The notes: generated by a model from the sequence alone, not told the origin. A DNA stretch of 64,000 nucleotides from Candidatus Porisulfidus sp. TsSOB (GCA_002631715.1 MRSX01000003.1:62001-126000); one strand, 5' to 3'. Numbered from the stretch's first letter, positions 34,587-46,959 are shown. Made by a program: numbers and translations.

Positions 34587-36383
34587 AAATTCGAGCACTT
34601 CATCAAGCATCATGGCGAACTGGGGTGCGGGAACATAGCTGACGGTTCTGTACGCGCGCAATTCCTCTCCGTCAGGGGCATAGAAAAGGATTGCGGGCGG
34701 CCCGAATAGGCCCAGTGATTCGAGCAATTCCTTGTCATCTTCATCATTGGCCGTGACATCGGCTTTCAAAAGCGCAAAACGGCGCATCCGCGCCTGAACG
34801 TCAGGGTCAGAAAACGTGAATGCTTCAAGCTCGTGGCAGGTGACGCACCAATCGGCGTAAAAATCAACCAGCACTGGCTGGCCTCTTGCGCTTGCCAACT
34901 CTCGGTTCATATCGGCCACGGTCTTGATGGGGTGGAAGTCCACTGACGATTCGACCGATTCCGAGGGATTCGTGAAATGCGCCCAAGGCCGCACCAGGCT
35001 GTCGCCTCCGGTCGCGGCTCCCACCAGCAGGACCCCGCCGTAAATGAGAAACGCCAACCCCACGCCTCTACCAAGACGACTCATCGTGTTGGCATCCGGA
35101 GGCAGAGATTCGACGGCGTGCAGGATCATGCCAAGCAAAAGCAACAGCAGTCCACTCAACCCCAATGTCACCTGTCCGGGCACCACCCGGTCCAGCATCC
35201 AGATCGAAAGCGCCAGCAGCAATACGCCGAATACTGCCTTGACTCGCACCATCCAAGGCCCCGAATGCGGCATGAAACGACCTTCGAAAGTGCCAAATGC
35301 CAACAGCGGAAGCCCCAATCCCAGCCCCATCCCGAACAAGCTGACTGCGCCGCGCACGGGATTGCCAGTGTCAGCGATGTGAACCAAGGCTCCGACCAAG
35401 GGTGGCGACACACAAGGACTGGCCACCAGCGCACCGAGAAGGCCCATGACCGCAGCACTGAGATAGCTGCCACTGCCCACGAACCTCTCCCCCACTTGGT
35501 GCAGGAAATTTTGAAGATCCGCTGGCATACGGAAGTCATAGACGCCAAACATCGACAGGGCCATCAGAAGCAGAATCAGCACGAAACCGCCGATCACCCA
35601 GACGTTCTGCATGTACGCCTGAAGGTTGGCTCCGGTCAAGCCAATGATGATGCCGAGCATCGCGTAAGTAGTCGCCATCGCCAGCACGTAGATCAGCGAC
35701 AGGCGCAACGCACGGGCCGTACCGGCATTGGCGCCCGCGATCACACCGGCCAGAATCGGAATCATCGGCAATACGCACGGCGTGAACGCCAACAACAGGC
35801 CGAATCCCCCGAACACGATGAAACTCCAGATCAGGGTTTCTTCGGACAGGTCTTGGGCGATCTGATCGGAACGCGACAGCAACCCACCCAAACGGTCTTT
35901 CGTTTCCACAGCGGGAGAGGGCCCTAGTTCCGAAGTGCCCAGGCTGACTTTCAGGATTTTGGCCTGCGGCGGATAGCAGACACCTTTCTCGGCGCACCCT
36001 TGATAGTTTGCAACCAAGGCAACTACGCTGGACTCTGCCGATGCTTCCGCCAAGCGCAGGTCCACCGCGACATCGCCCGACCACGTCTGGACTTTCCCGA
36101 ACAACGGGTCATCCTTGACGACACCCGACGGCAATTCGTAGGGCATGAGCCCGGCATCGTCTCCCTCGATGGAGAAACTGGTCTTGTCCCGGTACAGGTA
36201 ATACCCCTCAGCGACCCTGAAAGATGCCTGAAATCTTTCCGAATCCTCGGGCATCACAGTCAGGATGAACGCCTCGTCCGGATGCAGGAATTCCTGCTCT
36301 CCCGAGTCGAACAGGTCCACGGCCCCGGCCGGCAGCGCCACCAGCCACGGCAATAAAAGGATCAGACGAAGTCTCGCAACCAT
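34578..36383 (-). CDS. dsbD: Thiol:disulfide interchange protein DsbD
   Basis: A 601-residue inner-membrane reductant exporter that carries electrons from thioredoxin to the periplasmic isomerase and cytochrome c maturation thiols. Signal peptide MVARLRLILLLPWLVALPAGA; N-terminal DsbD-alpha domain with the cysteine pair in YQGCAEKGVCYPP; transmembrane domain with FTPCVLPMIPIL and SPCVSPPLVGAL; C-terminal thioredoxin-like domain with DFYADWCVTCHELE. All three redox pairs are present. Overlaps cutA by 22 bases. Confidence 0.96.
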   Translation of the reverse strand: MVARLRLILLLPWLVALPAGAVDLFDSGEQEFLHPDEAFILTVMPEDSERFQASFRVAEGYYLYRDKTSFSIEGDDAGLMPYELPSGVVKDDPLFGKVQTWSGDVAVDLRLAEASAESSVVALVANYQGCAEKGVCYPPQAKILKVSLGTSELGPSPAVETKDRLGGLLSRSDQIAQDLSEETLIWSFIVFGGFGLLLAFTPCVLPMIPILAGVIAGANAGTARALRLSLIYVLAMATTYAMLGIIIGLTGANLQAYMQNVWVIGGFVLILLLMALSMFGVYDFRMPADLQNFLHQVGERFVGSGSYLSAAVMGLLGALVASPCVSPPLVGALVHIADTGNPVRGAVSLFGMGLGLGLPLLAFGTFEGRFMPHSGPWMVRVKAVFGVLLLALSIWMLDRVVPGQVTLGLSGLLLLLLGMILHAVESLPPDANTMSRLGRGVGLAFLIYGGVLLVGAATGGDSLVRPWAHFTNPSESVESSVDFHPIKTVADMNRELASARGQPVLVDFYADWCVTCHELEAFTFSDPDVQARMRRFALLKADVTANDEDDKELLESLGLFGPPAILFYAPDGEELRAYRTVSYVPAPQFAMMLDEVLEFAE

Positions 36384-36679
36384 TTCAGATACGGCTCCGA
36401 GCCGTCCGTGATCGGAAGAGTGATGAATTCCGGCAATTCATACGGATGGGCTTCCAGCAGGGCATTCTGAAGATCCGCCTGCCGGGCGCGAGTGGTCTTG
36501 ATCAGCAGCAGGATTTCCGGTTCTTCTTCCACCGCCCCCTTCCAACTGTAAGTAGAAGCGACGCGAACCTGGTTGACGCAGGCAGCCAAGCGACTCTCAA
36601 CCAACTGTCGTGCAATATCCCGTGCCTGTGGCTCACCGGAAACCGTCGTCAGGGCAAGAATGCATTCAGTGGAACTCAT
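36362..36679 (-). CDS. cutA: Divalent cation tolerance protein CutA1
   Basis: A 105-residue trimeric CutA1 with VNQVRVASTYSWKGAVEEEPEILLLIKTT and HPYELPEFITLPI. First linked to copper tolerance in E. coli; the molecular role remains uncertain. The cutA-dsbD order is the same as in E. coli. Confidence 0.94.
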   Translation of the reverse strand: MSSTECILALTTVSGEPQARDIARQLVESRLAACVNQVRVASTYSWKGAVEEEPEILLLIKTTRARQADLQNALLEAHPYELPEFITLPITDGSEPYLKWLRDFV

Positions 36680-36739
36680 AACGGTATTCTAGTTTATGGA
36701 CCATTACCTCCACGTTACCTGCGCCTCCGAGACAAGGCG

Positions 36740-38215
36740 TCAACGTACAGTTTTGACTGCCTCTCCGGGGGACGGTTCACCCGACGGGTACGCTGCATTG
36801 AAAAGCCTTAGCTGATCTTCGGGATACGGGTCCCAATCGGCACCCTCGGCGTATGCGGCATAGGTGTCTCCGGCCTTAGCCTCGACGACCTTCAGTTGAG
36901 GCGGTCGCGACGCATCGTATTCAGTCTTCGTCATCGGCCTCAGGCTCTGAAACGTCTCCTGTACGACCCCAGCATAACGCCGAAATGCTTCCGGGCGGTC
37001 CGACTGCGCAGCCACGACCAGGAAAATCTCGGAAGAATGTTCCAAGACCAGGATATCCGCCGCAGACCGACTATCCCAAACCCGCGCTTGGCATCCAGAA
37101 AACCCTTCCGTCGCGCGAACTCTCAACTGAGACAGGTTCTCGAACCGCCGACTTAGAAAATCGCAGGAAGGCTGCCGGGCATTCCGTTCAATCAAGGTCA
37201 GCCGGATCTGCATGTCTTGGCCCGGCGCTTGCGCGATCAAGCGGTCCGGGAAGTTCTTGGTCTCCCATCCTTCCGGGAACGCGAGGGTGAAGTTGTAGCT
37301 TCGATGATAGAAATAGCGACCGCGCAACAGGCCCTCGAACTCGGCGGGACCGATCGCCATGCCATCAATATGACGCAAGTATTCCTCGTGTCGCGTCAGC
37401 ACTTCCGAACCGGAACGGTGTTGGTTTGCTTCCCGGATCACTTCCTGCAAGCGGTCATCGTTGTCAGGGTGCGTGGCGAAGAGACCATGATAGACCTGCG
37501 GCTTGCGCCCTTCCTGCTTCGCCATCTTGATTTCGTGAGATTCCTGATCCTTCAGAATGCGGATGACCTCAAGCAGCGCCTCGGGGTCGTACCCGGCCAG
37601 CGCCGCATAGCGTGCGCCCAGCCGGTCTGCTTCCAACTCATTCTCGCGCCCGTAGCCACGAAGATGCGCCTCTCCCAGAATATTCGCCGCATTGCTGATC
37701 AACGCGCTGTCGGTGGTCACGTCCAGTACCAGTTTGATAATGTCGACCGTCTGCTGTTGTCCGATCCTCTGGGCCGTGTGCCGCGCCGTAATGTGTGCCA
37801 GTTCGTGCCCCAGCACGCCAGCCAATTCCGCCTCGGAATTGAGCAGAGCCAGCATGCCTCGCGTGATGTAGACGTAGCCAGGCGTGGCCATCGCATTGAC
37901 CATCGGGCTGTCAAGCACCGTGAAACGGTAGTCCAGTTCCGGGCGGTGCGTGTGAGGAACCAGAGCTTGGCCGACCTGCGAGACGTACTCCTGAAGCCTG
38001 GGGTTGTCGTAGTAGCCGTACAGATTGAGGATTTCCGGGTGGGCTTCATGCCCGAGTTCCAGTTCCCGCTTCTCGTCGACCACCGTCCAGTCCCGCTCCC
38101 CGGTTACCGGATTCGTGGCGCCCACGCAGGCGCTGACTGACGCACCCAGCGCCAGCGTCAACAGAGAAGTTCGAAAGAAAGAAGAGGTAGGAAGCCGGCG
38201 ATGCTCAGCTGCCAT
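36740..38215 (-). CDS. Periplasmic M48-family metalloprotease lipoprotein
   Basis: A 491-residue exported peptidase. An N-terminal signal ([17 protein letters not shown]) ends in a lipobox. The catalytic zinc site is [17 protein letters not shown] near residue 135, with the third ligand in [20 protein letters not shown]. The C-terminal part contains a further domain ([22 protein letters not shown]) and a closing LysM-like segment ([15 protein letters not shown]). BepA-like proteases with this layout act in outer-membrane protein quality control; a role here is inferred. ATG 38215 lies 11 bases inside the end of rpmE; the longer frame to 38470 overlaps rpmE entirely and is not coding. Confidence 0.88.
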   Translation of the reverse strand: MAAEHRRLPTSSFFRTSLLTLALGASVSACVGATNPVTGERDWTVVDEKRELELGHEAHPEILNLYGYYDNPRLQEYVSQVGQALVPHTHRPELDYRFTVLDSPMVNAMATPGYVYITRGMLALLNSEAELAGVLGHELAHITARHTAQRIGQQQTVDIIKLVLDVTTDSALISNAANILGEAHLRGYGRENELEADRLGARYAALAGYDPEALLEVIRILKDQESHEIKMAKQEGRKPQVYHGLFATHPDNDDRLQEVIREANQHRSGSEVLTRHEEYLRHIDGMAIGPAEFEGLLRGRYFYHRSYNFTLAFPEGWETKNFPDRLIAQAPGQDMQIRLTLIERNARQPSCDFLSRRFENLSQLRVRATEGFSGCQARVWDSRSAADILVLEHSSEIFLVVAAQSDRPEAFRRYAGVVQETFQSLRPMTKTEYDASRPPQLKVVEAKAGDTYAAYAEGADWDPYPEDQLRLFNAAYPSGEPSPGEAVKTVR

Positions 38216-38405
38216 AACGCTTGCGGAACTTGTCGACCTGCTTCGCAGTTTCCAGGATTTTCTGTTTCCCGGTGTAAAACGGGTGGCACTGCGAGCAGAT
38301 TTCCACATGCAGCTCGTCCTCGGCATAGGTCGAGCGCGTCTGAAAGCGATTGCCGCAGGCGCAAACGACCGTGATGTCGTGATAGTTGTGGTCTTGGGCT
38401 GCCAT
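38205..38405 (-). CDS. rpmE: Ribosomal protein bL31, zinc-binding (C+) type
   Basis: A 66-residue large-subunit protein. The four-cysteine zinc site is kept: VVCACGNRF and [15 protein letters not shown]. The C+ form is the one used when zinc is plentiful; a C- paralogue is often Zur-controlled elsewhere in the genome but is not in this window. It overlaps the start of the M48 protease gene by 11 bases. Confidence 0.96.
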   Translation of the reverse strand: MAAQDHNYHDITVVCACGNRFQTRSTYAEDELHVEICSQCHPFYTGKQKILETAKQVDKFRKRYGS

Positions 38406-38436
38406 ACTCGTAAAGCCGGGGTAAACCGGGGCGCGT

Positions 38437-38442
38437 AGTATA
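38437..38442 (-). promoter_or_regulatory. -10 element for rpmE
   Basis: TATACT, read leftward, is followed by the GC-rich discriminator ACGCGCCCCGG, typical of ribosomal-protein promoters. It lies 32 bases before the rpmE ATG. No good -35 is seen. Confidence 0.45.
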
Positions 38443-38459
38443 TCAGGAAGCGGTGGAAT

Positions 38460-39602
38460 TCAGGCGCCAACCGGCAGGAATAGCTCGCAAAGGTCGTTCA
38501 GGTAGCGCCAGCCCCGTGTGCTGGCGCGCAAGCCCCTCGGTGACTCCGTGACCAAGCCGAGGGTGCGGGCTTTTTCCAGCATGTCGGCCAAGACTTTCCG
38601 GGACTGCCCAGTCCGGGTTTCGAACAGTATCCAAGCCGCCCCCGCCTTCAGGCGAAGTGCGCCCAGCATGAATTCGAATATTCGGTTTTCAGCACCCCGG
38701 TGTCGACGTTCGATTTCCGCCCCTTCTCTCTCTGCCGCCTCCATCCAATCGCCCGGGTTGTATGCCTGCACCGTGCGAAACACTTCCCCTGCCGCATCCG
38801 TCAGTTTGCCGTGCGCGCCGGCCCCTACACCCAGGTAGTCTCCGTACTCCCAGTAGTTCACGTTATGCCGGCAAACCGCATCATCCCGGCACCAAGCGGA
38901 AACTTCGTACTGAGCGTAACCCGCGTGTTCCAGTATCCCGGCACCCTCCGCGAACATCTCCCACAAACGATCCCCATCCGGAAGTGGAGGGGGTTTGACG
39001 GCAAACGGCGTCCCAGGTTCCAGCGTCAACTGGTACCAAGACAGGTGTTCCGGCTCAAAAGCCAGCGCCATCTCAAGGTCGGCACGTACCTGCTCCACCT
39101 GTTGATTCGGCAGACCGTACATTAGATCCAGATTGAAGCGTGAAAAGCCCGCCTGCCTCGCGAAATCGATAGCTGCATGAGCATCCGTCCGGTCATGGGC
39201 ACGGCCGAGTCGGCGCAGGCAATCGTCATCAAAACTCTGTACGCCAATCGACAGGCGGTTGACGCCTGCTTCCCGGTAGCCCGCGAAATGGCCCCGGTCG
39301 GCCGACTGCGGGTTGGCCTCCAGCGTAACCTCCAGCGAGGGGCTGCAATCAAATTCCGCCCGAATCGCGTCCAGCACGCGCCGGATAGCCTCCGGAGAGA
39401 ACCGGCTGGGCGTGCCCCCGCCAAAAAACACGCTTTCGATGACTCGCCCTTGGGCAACTCCCGTCGCCCGCCCGAATTCCCGGATCAGGCACTCCACGTA
39501 TCGTGTTTCCTCGAACGTCGAAGCCGCATGGGCATTGAAATCGCAGTACGGGCAGCGCGAGACGCACCAAGGAAAGTGCACGTACAGGGACAGGGGGATC
39601 AT
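38460..39602 (-). CDS. hemW: HemW, radical-SAM heme chaperone (HemN-like)
   Basis: A 380-residue radical-SAM protein of the coproporphyrinogen III oxidase-like family. The cluster motif is CVSRCPYCDFNAHA near residues 14-27 (Cys-x3-Cys-x2-Cys, without the extra HemN cysteine), so HemW, a heme-binding delivery protein, is more likely than the oxidase. FGGGTPSRFSPEAIRRVL and the C-terminal winged-helix region (RLKAGAAWILFETRTGQS) match. It overlaps rdgB by 4 bases, the common rdgB-hemW arrangement. Confidence 0.93.
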   Translation of the reverse strand: MIPLSLYVHFPWCVSRCPYCDFNAHAASTFEETRYVECLIREFGRATGVAQGRVIESVFFGGGTPSRFSPEAIRRVLDAIRAEFDCSPSLEVTLEANPQSADRGHFAGYREAGVNRLSIGVQSFDDDCLRRLGRAHDRTDAHAAIDFARQAGFSRFNLDLMYGLPNQQVEQVRADLEMALAFEPEHLSWYQLTLEPGTPFAVKPPPLPDGDRLWEMFAEGAGILEHAGYAQYEVSAWCRDDAVCRHNVNYWEYGDYLGVGAGAHGKLTDAAGEVFRTVQAYNPGDWMEAAEREGAEIERRHRGAENRIFEFMLGALRLKAGAAWILFETRTGQSRKVLADMLEKARTLGLVTESPRGLRASTRGWRYLNDLCELFLPVGA

Positions 39603-40192
39603 GCGCTGGCTTGCAGGTGTTTAATCAGGGCGCGAAGTGCGGCACCGCGGTGGCTGATGCCGTTCTTGACATCCGGTTCCAACTCGGCCGAGGCACAGCC
39701 ATGCGTCGGCACGTAGAACAAGGGATCGTAGCCAAAACCATTGTGGCCCTGCGGCGTTTCTAGAATCCGGCCTTCCCAGACACCGCGGGCAATCAGCGGG
39801 TCAGGGTCTTCAGCAGTACGCACCAAGGCGATGACGCACTGGTAGCGGGCACCGCGCTGTTCTTCCGGTACCCCTTCGAGTTCCTGCAACAGGAGCCGGT
39901 TGTTGGCCTCGTCGTCACACTGCGGACCCGCATAGCGAGCAGAATAAACGCCCGGGCGTCCATCCAAGGCATCCACTTCGATCCCCGAGTCGTCCGCAAG
40001 CGCGGCCAAACCGGTGCAGGCCACCGCATGACGGGCCTTAAGCAGCGCGTTCGCTTCGAAAGTTGTTCCTGTCTCTTCCGCTTCCGGAACCCCGAGGTCG
40101 CCCTGTGCAACCAGTTCCCAGCCCATCGGACGGAGCACAGCGTCCAACTCACGCAATTTTGCCGGATTGTTGCTGGCCAGCACGACTTTCAC
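39599..40192 (-). CDS. rdgB: Non-canonical purine NTP pyrophosphatase (RdgB/HAM1)
   Basis: A 197-residue enzyme that clears ITP, dITP and XTP. Family motifs: [17 protein letters not shown] near the N-terminus, [26 protein letters not shown], and [10 protein letters not shown]. Both ends overlap neighbours by four bases (rph upstream, hemW downstream), making a tight rph-rdgB-hemW operon. Confidence 0.96.
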   Translation of the reverse strand: MKVVLASNNPAKLRELDAVLRPMGWELVAQGDLGVPEAEETGTTFEANALLKARHAVACTGLAALADDSGIEVDALDGRPGVYSARYAGPQCDDEANNRLLLQELEGVPEEQRGARYQCVIALVRTAEDPDPLIARGVWEGRILETPQGHNGFGYDPLFYVPTHGCASAELEPDVKNGISHRGAALRALIKHLQASA

Positions 40193-40911
40193 TGTGCGCG
40201 AACCTGCCTCTGCTGCTGCATGATTTCCCGGATGCCGGCTTCCGCAAGGTCGAGCATGGCGTCCAATTCCTTTCGCTGGAACGCATGTCCTTCCGCCGTG
40301 CCCTGGATTTCGATAATCGAGCCCGCGTCGTTCATGACGACGTTCATGTCAGTCTCCGCCGTGGAATCTTCCGCATAGTCCAGATCCAGCCGGGCCTCGC
40401 CATCAACGATTCCCACAGATACTGCCGCAATCTGTCCATGTATCGGGTTGGTCTGCAGCACTCCCTTCTCGCGCAAGACATCCATCGCGTCCTGCAGCGC
40501 CATGAACGCGCCGTTGATAGCGGCCGTACGCGTCCCTCCATCCGCCTGAAGCACGTCGCAATCCAAGGTCAGGGTATTCTCACCCAGCGCCTCGAGGTCA
40601 AGCACGGCGCGTAGAGCACGGCCGATCAGGCGTTGAATCTCCATGGTGCGCCCGCCCTGTCCGCCACTGCGAGCCTCGCGCCGGGTGCGCTCGCTGGTAG
40701 CGCGCGGCAGCATGCCGTATTCGGCAGTCACCCAACCGCTCCCTGTTCCCTTGAGCCAGCGCGGCACGCCCGGTTCGAATGTTGCCGTGCACAGTACGCG
40801 GGTGGCACCCTGTTCGTACAGGACGGAGCCCTCGGCATGTTGCACATAACCGCGCTGATGGCAGATCGGGCGCAGTTCATCCGGTGCGCGGCCGCTGGGA
40901 CGTTCAGACAT
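40189..40911 (-). CDS. rph: Ribonuclease PH
   Basis: A 240-residue phosphorolytic 3' exoribonuclease that trims tRNA ends. The N-terminus [21 protein letters not shown] and the segments [39 protein letters not shown] and [20 protein letters not shown] are diagnostic. ATG 40911 gives the usual length; the longer frame to 41049 lies in the divergent promoter gap. Confidence 0.96.
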   Translation of the reverse strand: MSERPSGRAPDELRPICHQRGYVQHAEGSVLYEQGATRVLCTATFEPGVPRWLKGTGSGWVTAEYGMLPRATSERTRREARSGGQGGRTMEIQRLIGRALRAVLDLEALGENTLTLDCDVLQADGGTRTAAINGAFMALQDAMDVLREKGVLQTNPIHGQIAAVSVGIVDGEARLDLDYAEDSTAETDMNVVMNDAGSIIEIQGTAEGHAFQRKELDAMLDLAEAGIREIMQQQRQVRAQ

Positions 40912-41142
40912 GAAAGTGGAGTGATTTTGTTGGTTGGATTCCCGGGCGGGTGAATTGATCCCGCATTGATTGGATATTATGGCATTCGGTCTCGTCGCCG
41001 TGTCTGAGACACCCAGAAGAACCGCAACCAAATGCGGTGGAAATCCCAATTAGTGCCATAATACTAGGCCGTGATGCTTGCGCCCTTTGCATCCGGCACC
41101 TGCGACCCACTACGGCTTCCTCCTCTGGCCGACGGAGGCTAA

Positions 41143-43032
<1,890 letters not shown>

Positions 43033-43034
43033 AC

Positions 43035-45302
43035 ATGCCTCAGTCCTCGCTGTTCGAACTCCAAGAAACCGACACTGGCATTCGGCCTCTCTCTACATTC
43101 GTGGAGGAGGCCTATCTCAACTATTCCATGTATGTCATCCTGGATCGGGCCCTCCCGCATCTTGCCGACGGCCTGAAGCCGGTGCAACGGCGCATCGTCT
43201 ATGCCATGTCGGAGCTGGGCCTGAAAGCCACCAGCAAGCCCAAGAAGTCCGCCCGCACCATCGGCGATGTCATCGGCAAATACCACCCTCACGGCGACCA
43301 AGCCTGTTACGAGGCCATGGTCCTGATGGCCCAAGACTTCGCTTACCGTTATCCCCTGGTCGCCGGCCAAGGCAACTGGGGTTCGGCGGACGATCCCAAG
43401 TCCTTCGCTGCCATGCGCTACACGGAAGCGCGCCTGACTCCCTACGCGCAAGCCCTGCTGTCAGAACTGGATCAGGCTACCGTCGACTGGCAACCCAATT
43501 TCGACGGCACCTTGGAAGAACCTCAATTGCTGCCCGCCCGCCTGCCCAATGTACTGCTCAACGGCACGACTGGCATCGCGGTCGGCCTGTCCACTGACAT
43601 TCCACCGCATAACCTGCGCGAAATTGCCAGCGCCTGCATCCGGTTATTGGAACGCCCCAGCTCTTCCGTGGCCGAACTGTGCGAACACGTGAAAGGCCCG
43701 GACTACCCGACCGGAGGCGAGATCCTCTCCTCGCCCGAGGAACTGCGCGAACTGTACGAGACCGGAACCGGAACCGTCCGCATTCGGGCCAGCATCGCCA
43801 ACGAAAAAGAAGGGCTGATCGTCACGGCCCTGCCCTACCAGGTCTCCGGCGCACGCGTCATGACGCAAATCGCCCAGCAAATGCGGGAAAAGAAATTGCC
43901 TATGGTCGAGGATCTGCGCGACGAATCCGACCATGAAACCCCGACTCGGCTGGTCATCGTCCCTCGCAGCAAGCGGGTGGACAGGGAGGCGCTCCTGTTA
44001 CATCTGTTCGCCACAACCGACTTGGAGCGGTCGGCTCGCGTCAATCTCAATGTCATCGATCTGGACCGCCGCCCGAGGGTTATGGACTTGCGCTCTCTGC
44101 TGCGGGCCTGGCTGGAATTCCGCAAGCAAACCGTCACCCGTCGGCTGAACCACCGGCTGGATGCAGTCAACAAGCGGCTGCACCTGTTGGAGGGCCTGCT
44201 AACCGCGCACGCCAACCTTGACGAAGTCATCCGCATTATCCGGAACGAGGACGAGCCCAAGCCCGTTTTGATGAAAAAATTCAAGTTGAGCCAAGAACAG
44301 GCCGAGGCGATTCTGGAAATACGCCTGAAGCAGTTGGCGAAACTGGAACGGGAAAAACTGGAACAGGAGCAGAAGGACCTGAGCGCCGAGAAGAAAGAAA
44401 TCGAGAAGATCCTCGGTTCGGCCGCCCGCCTGAAAACCCTGATTAAAAAAGAACTCCAGGAAGACGCGGAGCGTTATGGCGACGACCGCCGCAGTCAACT
44501 CGTGGACTCCGCCCCGCAGGCGCAAGCGATGGACCCGTCCCAACTCACGCCCGCGGAACCCGTGACCGTGGTGCTGTCCCGCAGCGGTCTCGTGCGTTCC
44601 GCCAAAGGTCACGAAGTCGACCCCGCCTCGCTGACCTACAAGACCGACGATGCCCTGCAGGCCAGCGTACGCACCCGAAGCAACCGAACCGTGCGGTTCC
44701 TCGACAGCCACGGCCGGGTGTACACCATGGCCGCCGCCCAGATGCCCTCCGCCCGCAACCTCGGCGAACCTCTGGCACGGCATTTCAATCCCCCTGCCGG
44801 CGCGCAGTTCATCGGAGTGATGGCCAACGAGGAAAACCCCCACTGGCTGATGGGCACCAGTTTCGGCTACGGCTTTCTTGTGCCCTACGACCGCCTGGAG
44901 ACCCGCAGCAAGGCCGGCCGGACCGCCCTGACCGTGCCGGACGGCGCTGTTGTGATGCAACCGCACCCGGTGCCGGATCTGAATCAGACCTATGTCGTCG
45001 CCGCGACCAGTGCCGGGAACTTACTGATGGTCAAGGCGTCTGAATTACCGATTCTCGGTCGAGGACGCGGCAACAAGATCATCAACATTGCTGGTCCGCA
45101 ACTCAAAGATCCCAAAGGTGAGCGAGTCACGCTACTGGCCGCCGTGACGGAGAAGCAGGCATTGGTGCTGTTTACTCCAGCGACTCACCGGGTGATGCGC
45201 TTCAAAGACCTGTGCGAGCATCAGGGTGCACGGGGTGGGCGCGGCACCAAGCTGTCCAAGAGCTGGCGGAATTTCCAGCGTTTCGAAGTACGCGATTTAT
45301 AA
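43035..45302 (+). CDS. parC: DNA topoisomerase IV subunit A
   Basis: A 755-residue DNA breakage-reunion subunit that decatenates chromosomes with Par[14 protein letters not shown], then [17 protein letters not shown], and the catalytic tyrosine in [14 protein letters not shown] are seen. The C-terminal beta-pinwheel (from ~residue 500) is short, as expected of ParC. ATG 43035 lies just after the parE stop; a TTG at 43029 would overlap parE. The helical region ~400-475 ([20 protein letters not shown]) is coiled-coil-like. Confidence 0.95.
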   Translation: MPQSSLFELQETDTGIRPLSTFVEEAYLNYSMYVILDRALPHLADGLKPVQRRIVYAMSELGLKATSKPKKSARTIGDVIGKYHPHGDQACYEAMVLMAQDFAYRYPLVAGQGNWGSADDPKSFAAMRYTEARLTPYAQALLSELDQATVDWQPNFDGTLEEPQLLPARLPNVLLNGTTGIAVGLSTDIPPHNLREIASACIRLLERPSSSVAELCEHVKGPDYPTGGEILSSPEELRELYETGTGTVRIRASIANEKEGLIVTALPYQVSGARVMTQIAQQMREKKLPMVEDLRDESDHETPTRLVIVPRSKRVDREALLLHLFATTDLERSARVNLNVIDLDRRPRVMDLRSLLRAWLEFRKQTVTRRLNHRLDAVNKRLHLLEGLLTAHANLDEVIRIIRNEDEPKPVLMKKFKLSQEQAEAILEIRLKQLAKLEREKLEQEQKDLSAEKKEIEKILGSAARLKTLIKKELQEDAERYGDDRRSQLVDSAPQAQAMDPSQLTPAEPVTVVLSRSGLVRSAKGHEVDPASLTYKTDDALQASVRTRSNRTVRFLDSHGRVYTMAAAQMPSARNLGEPLARHFNPPAGAQFIGVMANEENPHWLMGTSFGYGFLVPYDRLETRSKAGRTALTVPDGAVVMQPHPVPDLNQTYVVAATSAGNLLMVKASELPILGRGRGNKIINIAGPQLKDPKGERVTLLAAVTEKQALVLFTPATHRVMRFKDLCEHQGARGGRGTKLSKSWRNFQRFEVRDL

Positions 45303-45312
45303 TTTTGGATTA

Positions 45313-46206
45313 ATGAGAATTCTTCTTTTCCTTGGCGTCAATTTCGCCATCCTCCTAGTCCTCGGCATCGTATTCTCGGTGCTCGGCATCGACGGCCTGT
45401 TGGATGCCCAAGGCATGCATCTGGATTTATACGCTCTGCTGGTCTATTCGCTGGTCCTCGGCTTCGCCGGCTCTTTCATCTCGCTCGCCCTATCGAAATG
45501 GATTGCCAAGCGAACCATGCGGGTACGGGTGATCGAACAGCCTGCCAACCGCACGGAGCAATGGCTTGTTGATACGGTCCATCGCTATTCCGAGACCTGC
45601 CACATCCAGCCTCCCGAGTTTGGAATCTTCGACGCTTCACAGCCGAATGCCTTCGCAACCGGGATGAACAAAAACAATGCCCTGGTCGCCGTCAGCACTG
45701 GCCTGCTGAAACAAATGAGCCAGGACGAGGTGGAAGCGGTGATCGGCCATGAAATGGCGCACGTCGCCAACGGCGACATGGTGACCATGGCCCTGCTTCA
45801 GGGCGTGCTCAATACATTCGTCGTGTTCCTGTCGCGAGTAATCGGATTCCTGGTCGACCGACTCGTGTTCCGGGTACAGCGCGGATTCGGGCCCGGATAT
45901 TTCATCGTCTCGATCATTGCCCAAATCCTGTTGTCGATTTTGGCCACCGTCGTGGTGATGTGGTTCTCGCGGCGCCGGGAGTTCCGTGCGGATGCCGGCG
46001 GGGCCTACCTGGCCGGTCGCGACAAGATGATCTCTGCGCTGCAGCGCTTGCGCGAAGTCAGCCAACCCCGGGACCTTCCGGACACGATGGCGGCTTTCGG
46101 CATCTCCGGTGCCCGCCCCACCTCAAACATGCGCAAGTTGTTTCTATCGCATCCGCCTCTTGAAGAGCGGATTCGCGCATTGCAGAACAATGAGGTTCAG
46201 CCTTAA
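45313..46206 (+). CDS. htpX: Membrane zinc metalloprotease HtpX
   Basis: A 297-residue M48B protease for membrane-protein quality control. Two N-terminal membrane helices, zinc motif VIGHEMAHVANGDMV near residue 148, a second pair of membrane helices (residues ~160-225), then RRREFRADAGGAYLAGR with the third zinc ligand, and SHPPLEERIRAL at the C-terminus. It follows parC by ten bases and may be co-transcribed. Confidence 0.96.
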   Translation: MRILLFLGVNFAILLVLGIVFSVLGIDGLLDAQGMHLDLYALLVYSLVLGFAGSFISLALSKWIAKRTMRVRVIEQPANRTEQWLVDTVHRYSETCHIQPPEFGIFDASQPNAFATGMNKNNALVAVSTGLLKQMSQDEVEAVIGHEMAHVANGDMVTMALLQGVLNTFVVFLSRVIGFLVDRLVFRVQRGFGPGYFIVSIIAQILLSILATVVVMWFSRRREFRADAGGAYLAGRDKMISALQRLREVSQPRDLPDTMAAFGISGARPTSNMRKLFLSHPPLEERIRALQNNEVQP

Positions 46207-46271
46207 GTCGCGATTGCGGTACATCAAACACTCGCTCTCGTTATTCGACTCAGAGTTGAAGGCACAATACG

Positions 46272-46300
46272 TAGACATGCTTTCCAATATCTGTTATGAT
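46272..46300 (+). promoter_or_regulatory. Sigma-70 promoter of higBA
   Basis: TAGACA (46272-46277, 5/6) and an extended -10, TG-T-TATGAT (46292-46300, 5/6), are 17 bases apart, ending 35 bases before the higB ATG. This is one of the best promoter matches in the window. Confidence 0.65.
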
Positions 46301-46316
46301 TTACGTAAGCCGTAAC
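46293..46316. promoter_or_regulatory. Imperfect palindrome over the higBA promoter (HigA operator)
   Basis: A 24-bp imperfect palindrome with outer arms GTTA and TAAC, centred on the perfect core TTACGTAA (46301-46308). It overlaps the -10 element of the higBA promoter, as expected for an autorepressor site of HigA. Binding is inferred. Confidence 0.5.
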
Positions 46317-46335
46317 GATTCCATCGAAATGTTCG

Positions 46336-46614
46336 ATGATACAGAGTTTCAAGGATCGAAACACCCAGCGTTTTTTCGAGGGTCATCGAATCGCGGCATT
46401 TCAGGGATTCGCCGAACAGGCCATGCGCCGTCTTGCCTCTCTGAATCATGCGGAATCCCTCAGAGACCTTGCGGCGTTATCGGGCAACCGGCTGAAAACC
46501 ATGGGAGGGCGGCGACGTGGCCAGTACAGCATTCGAATCAACTCGCAGTGGCGAATCTGCTTTCGCTGGGGAGACAAAGGGCCATGTGAGGTGGAAATCG
46601 TCGATTATCATTGA
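46336..46614 (+). CDS. higB: HigB-like RelE-superfamily toxin
   Basis: A 92-residue toxin of the RelE/HigB plasmid-maintenance killer family, an mRNA interferase acting at the ribosome. MIQSFKDRNTQRFFEGH at the N-terminus and ALSGNRLKTMGGRRRGQYSI, then RINSQWRICFRWGDKG, fit the HigB-1 fold, with basic catalytic residues. It precedes its antitoxin gene by 12 bases, the toxin-first order typical of higBA. Confidence 0.9.
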   Translation: MIQSFKDRNTQRFFEGHRIAAFQGFAEQAMRRLASLNHAESLRDLAALSGNRLKTMGGRRRGQYSIRINSQWRICFRWGDKGPCEVEIVDYH

Positions 46615-46626
46615 GGAGAAAAGATC

Positions 46627-46932
46627 ATGAGTCCAAAAAACGGAATGAGGCCAGTGCATCCTGGCGAGATCCTGCGTGACGAACTGGAAGAACTGGGCCT
46701 GTCGGCCAGTGCATTGGCGAAGGCGCTGGATATTCCGGTGAATCGAATTACTGCGATCCTGAATAGCCAGAGGGGCGTGACGGCCGACACGGCATTACGC
46801 TTGGCATGTTATTTCGGGATGTCTCCGCAGTTTTGGATGAACCTTCAGAAAACCTACGAACTTCGCAAAGCTGAAATCAAGGTGGGCCGGCAGATCGAAA
46901 AGCGCGTCAAGCCCTTGCACAGGGCCGCATAG
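46627..46932 (+). CDS. higA: HigA-family antitoxin
   Basis: A 101-residue HTH_3 antitoxin and autorepressor. The N-terminus MRPVHPGEILRDELEELGLS and the helix-turn-helix ASALAKALDIPVNRITAILN, then FGMSPQFWMNLQKTYELRKA, are the HigA/VapI pattern. It neutralises HigB and represses the shared promoter. The pair sits between htpX and the convergent recR gene and needs no other genes to function. Confidence 0.92.
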   Translation: MSPKNGMRPVHPGEILRDELEELGLSASALAKALDIPVNRITAILNSQRGVTADTALRLACYFGMSPQFWMNLQKTYELRKAEIKVGRQIEKRVKPLHRAA

Positions 46933-46959
46933 GCGACCAAGGCCAGAAATCCCTGGTTT

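Noticed and set aside
34977-35927. A 316-codon open frame antisense to dsbD.
   Set aside because: Low-complexity Gln/His/Arg-rich translation; dsbD on the other strand is fully supported by its redox motifs.
41000-41012. A GTGTC/GACAC hairpin in the rph-parE gap.
   Set aside because: Only five base pairs with a three-base loop and no T-run; likely chance.
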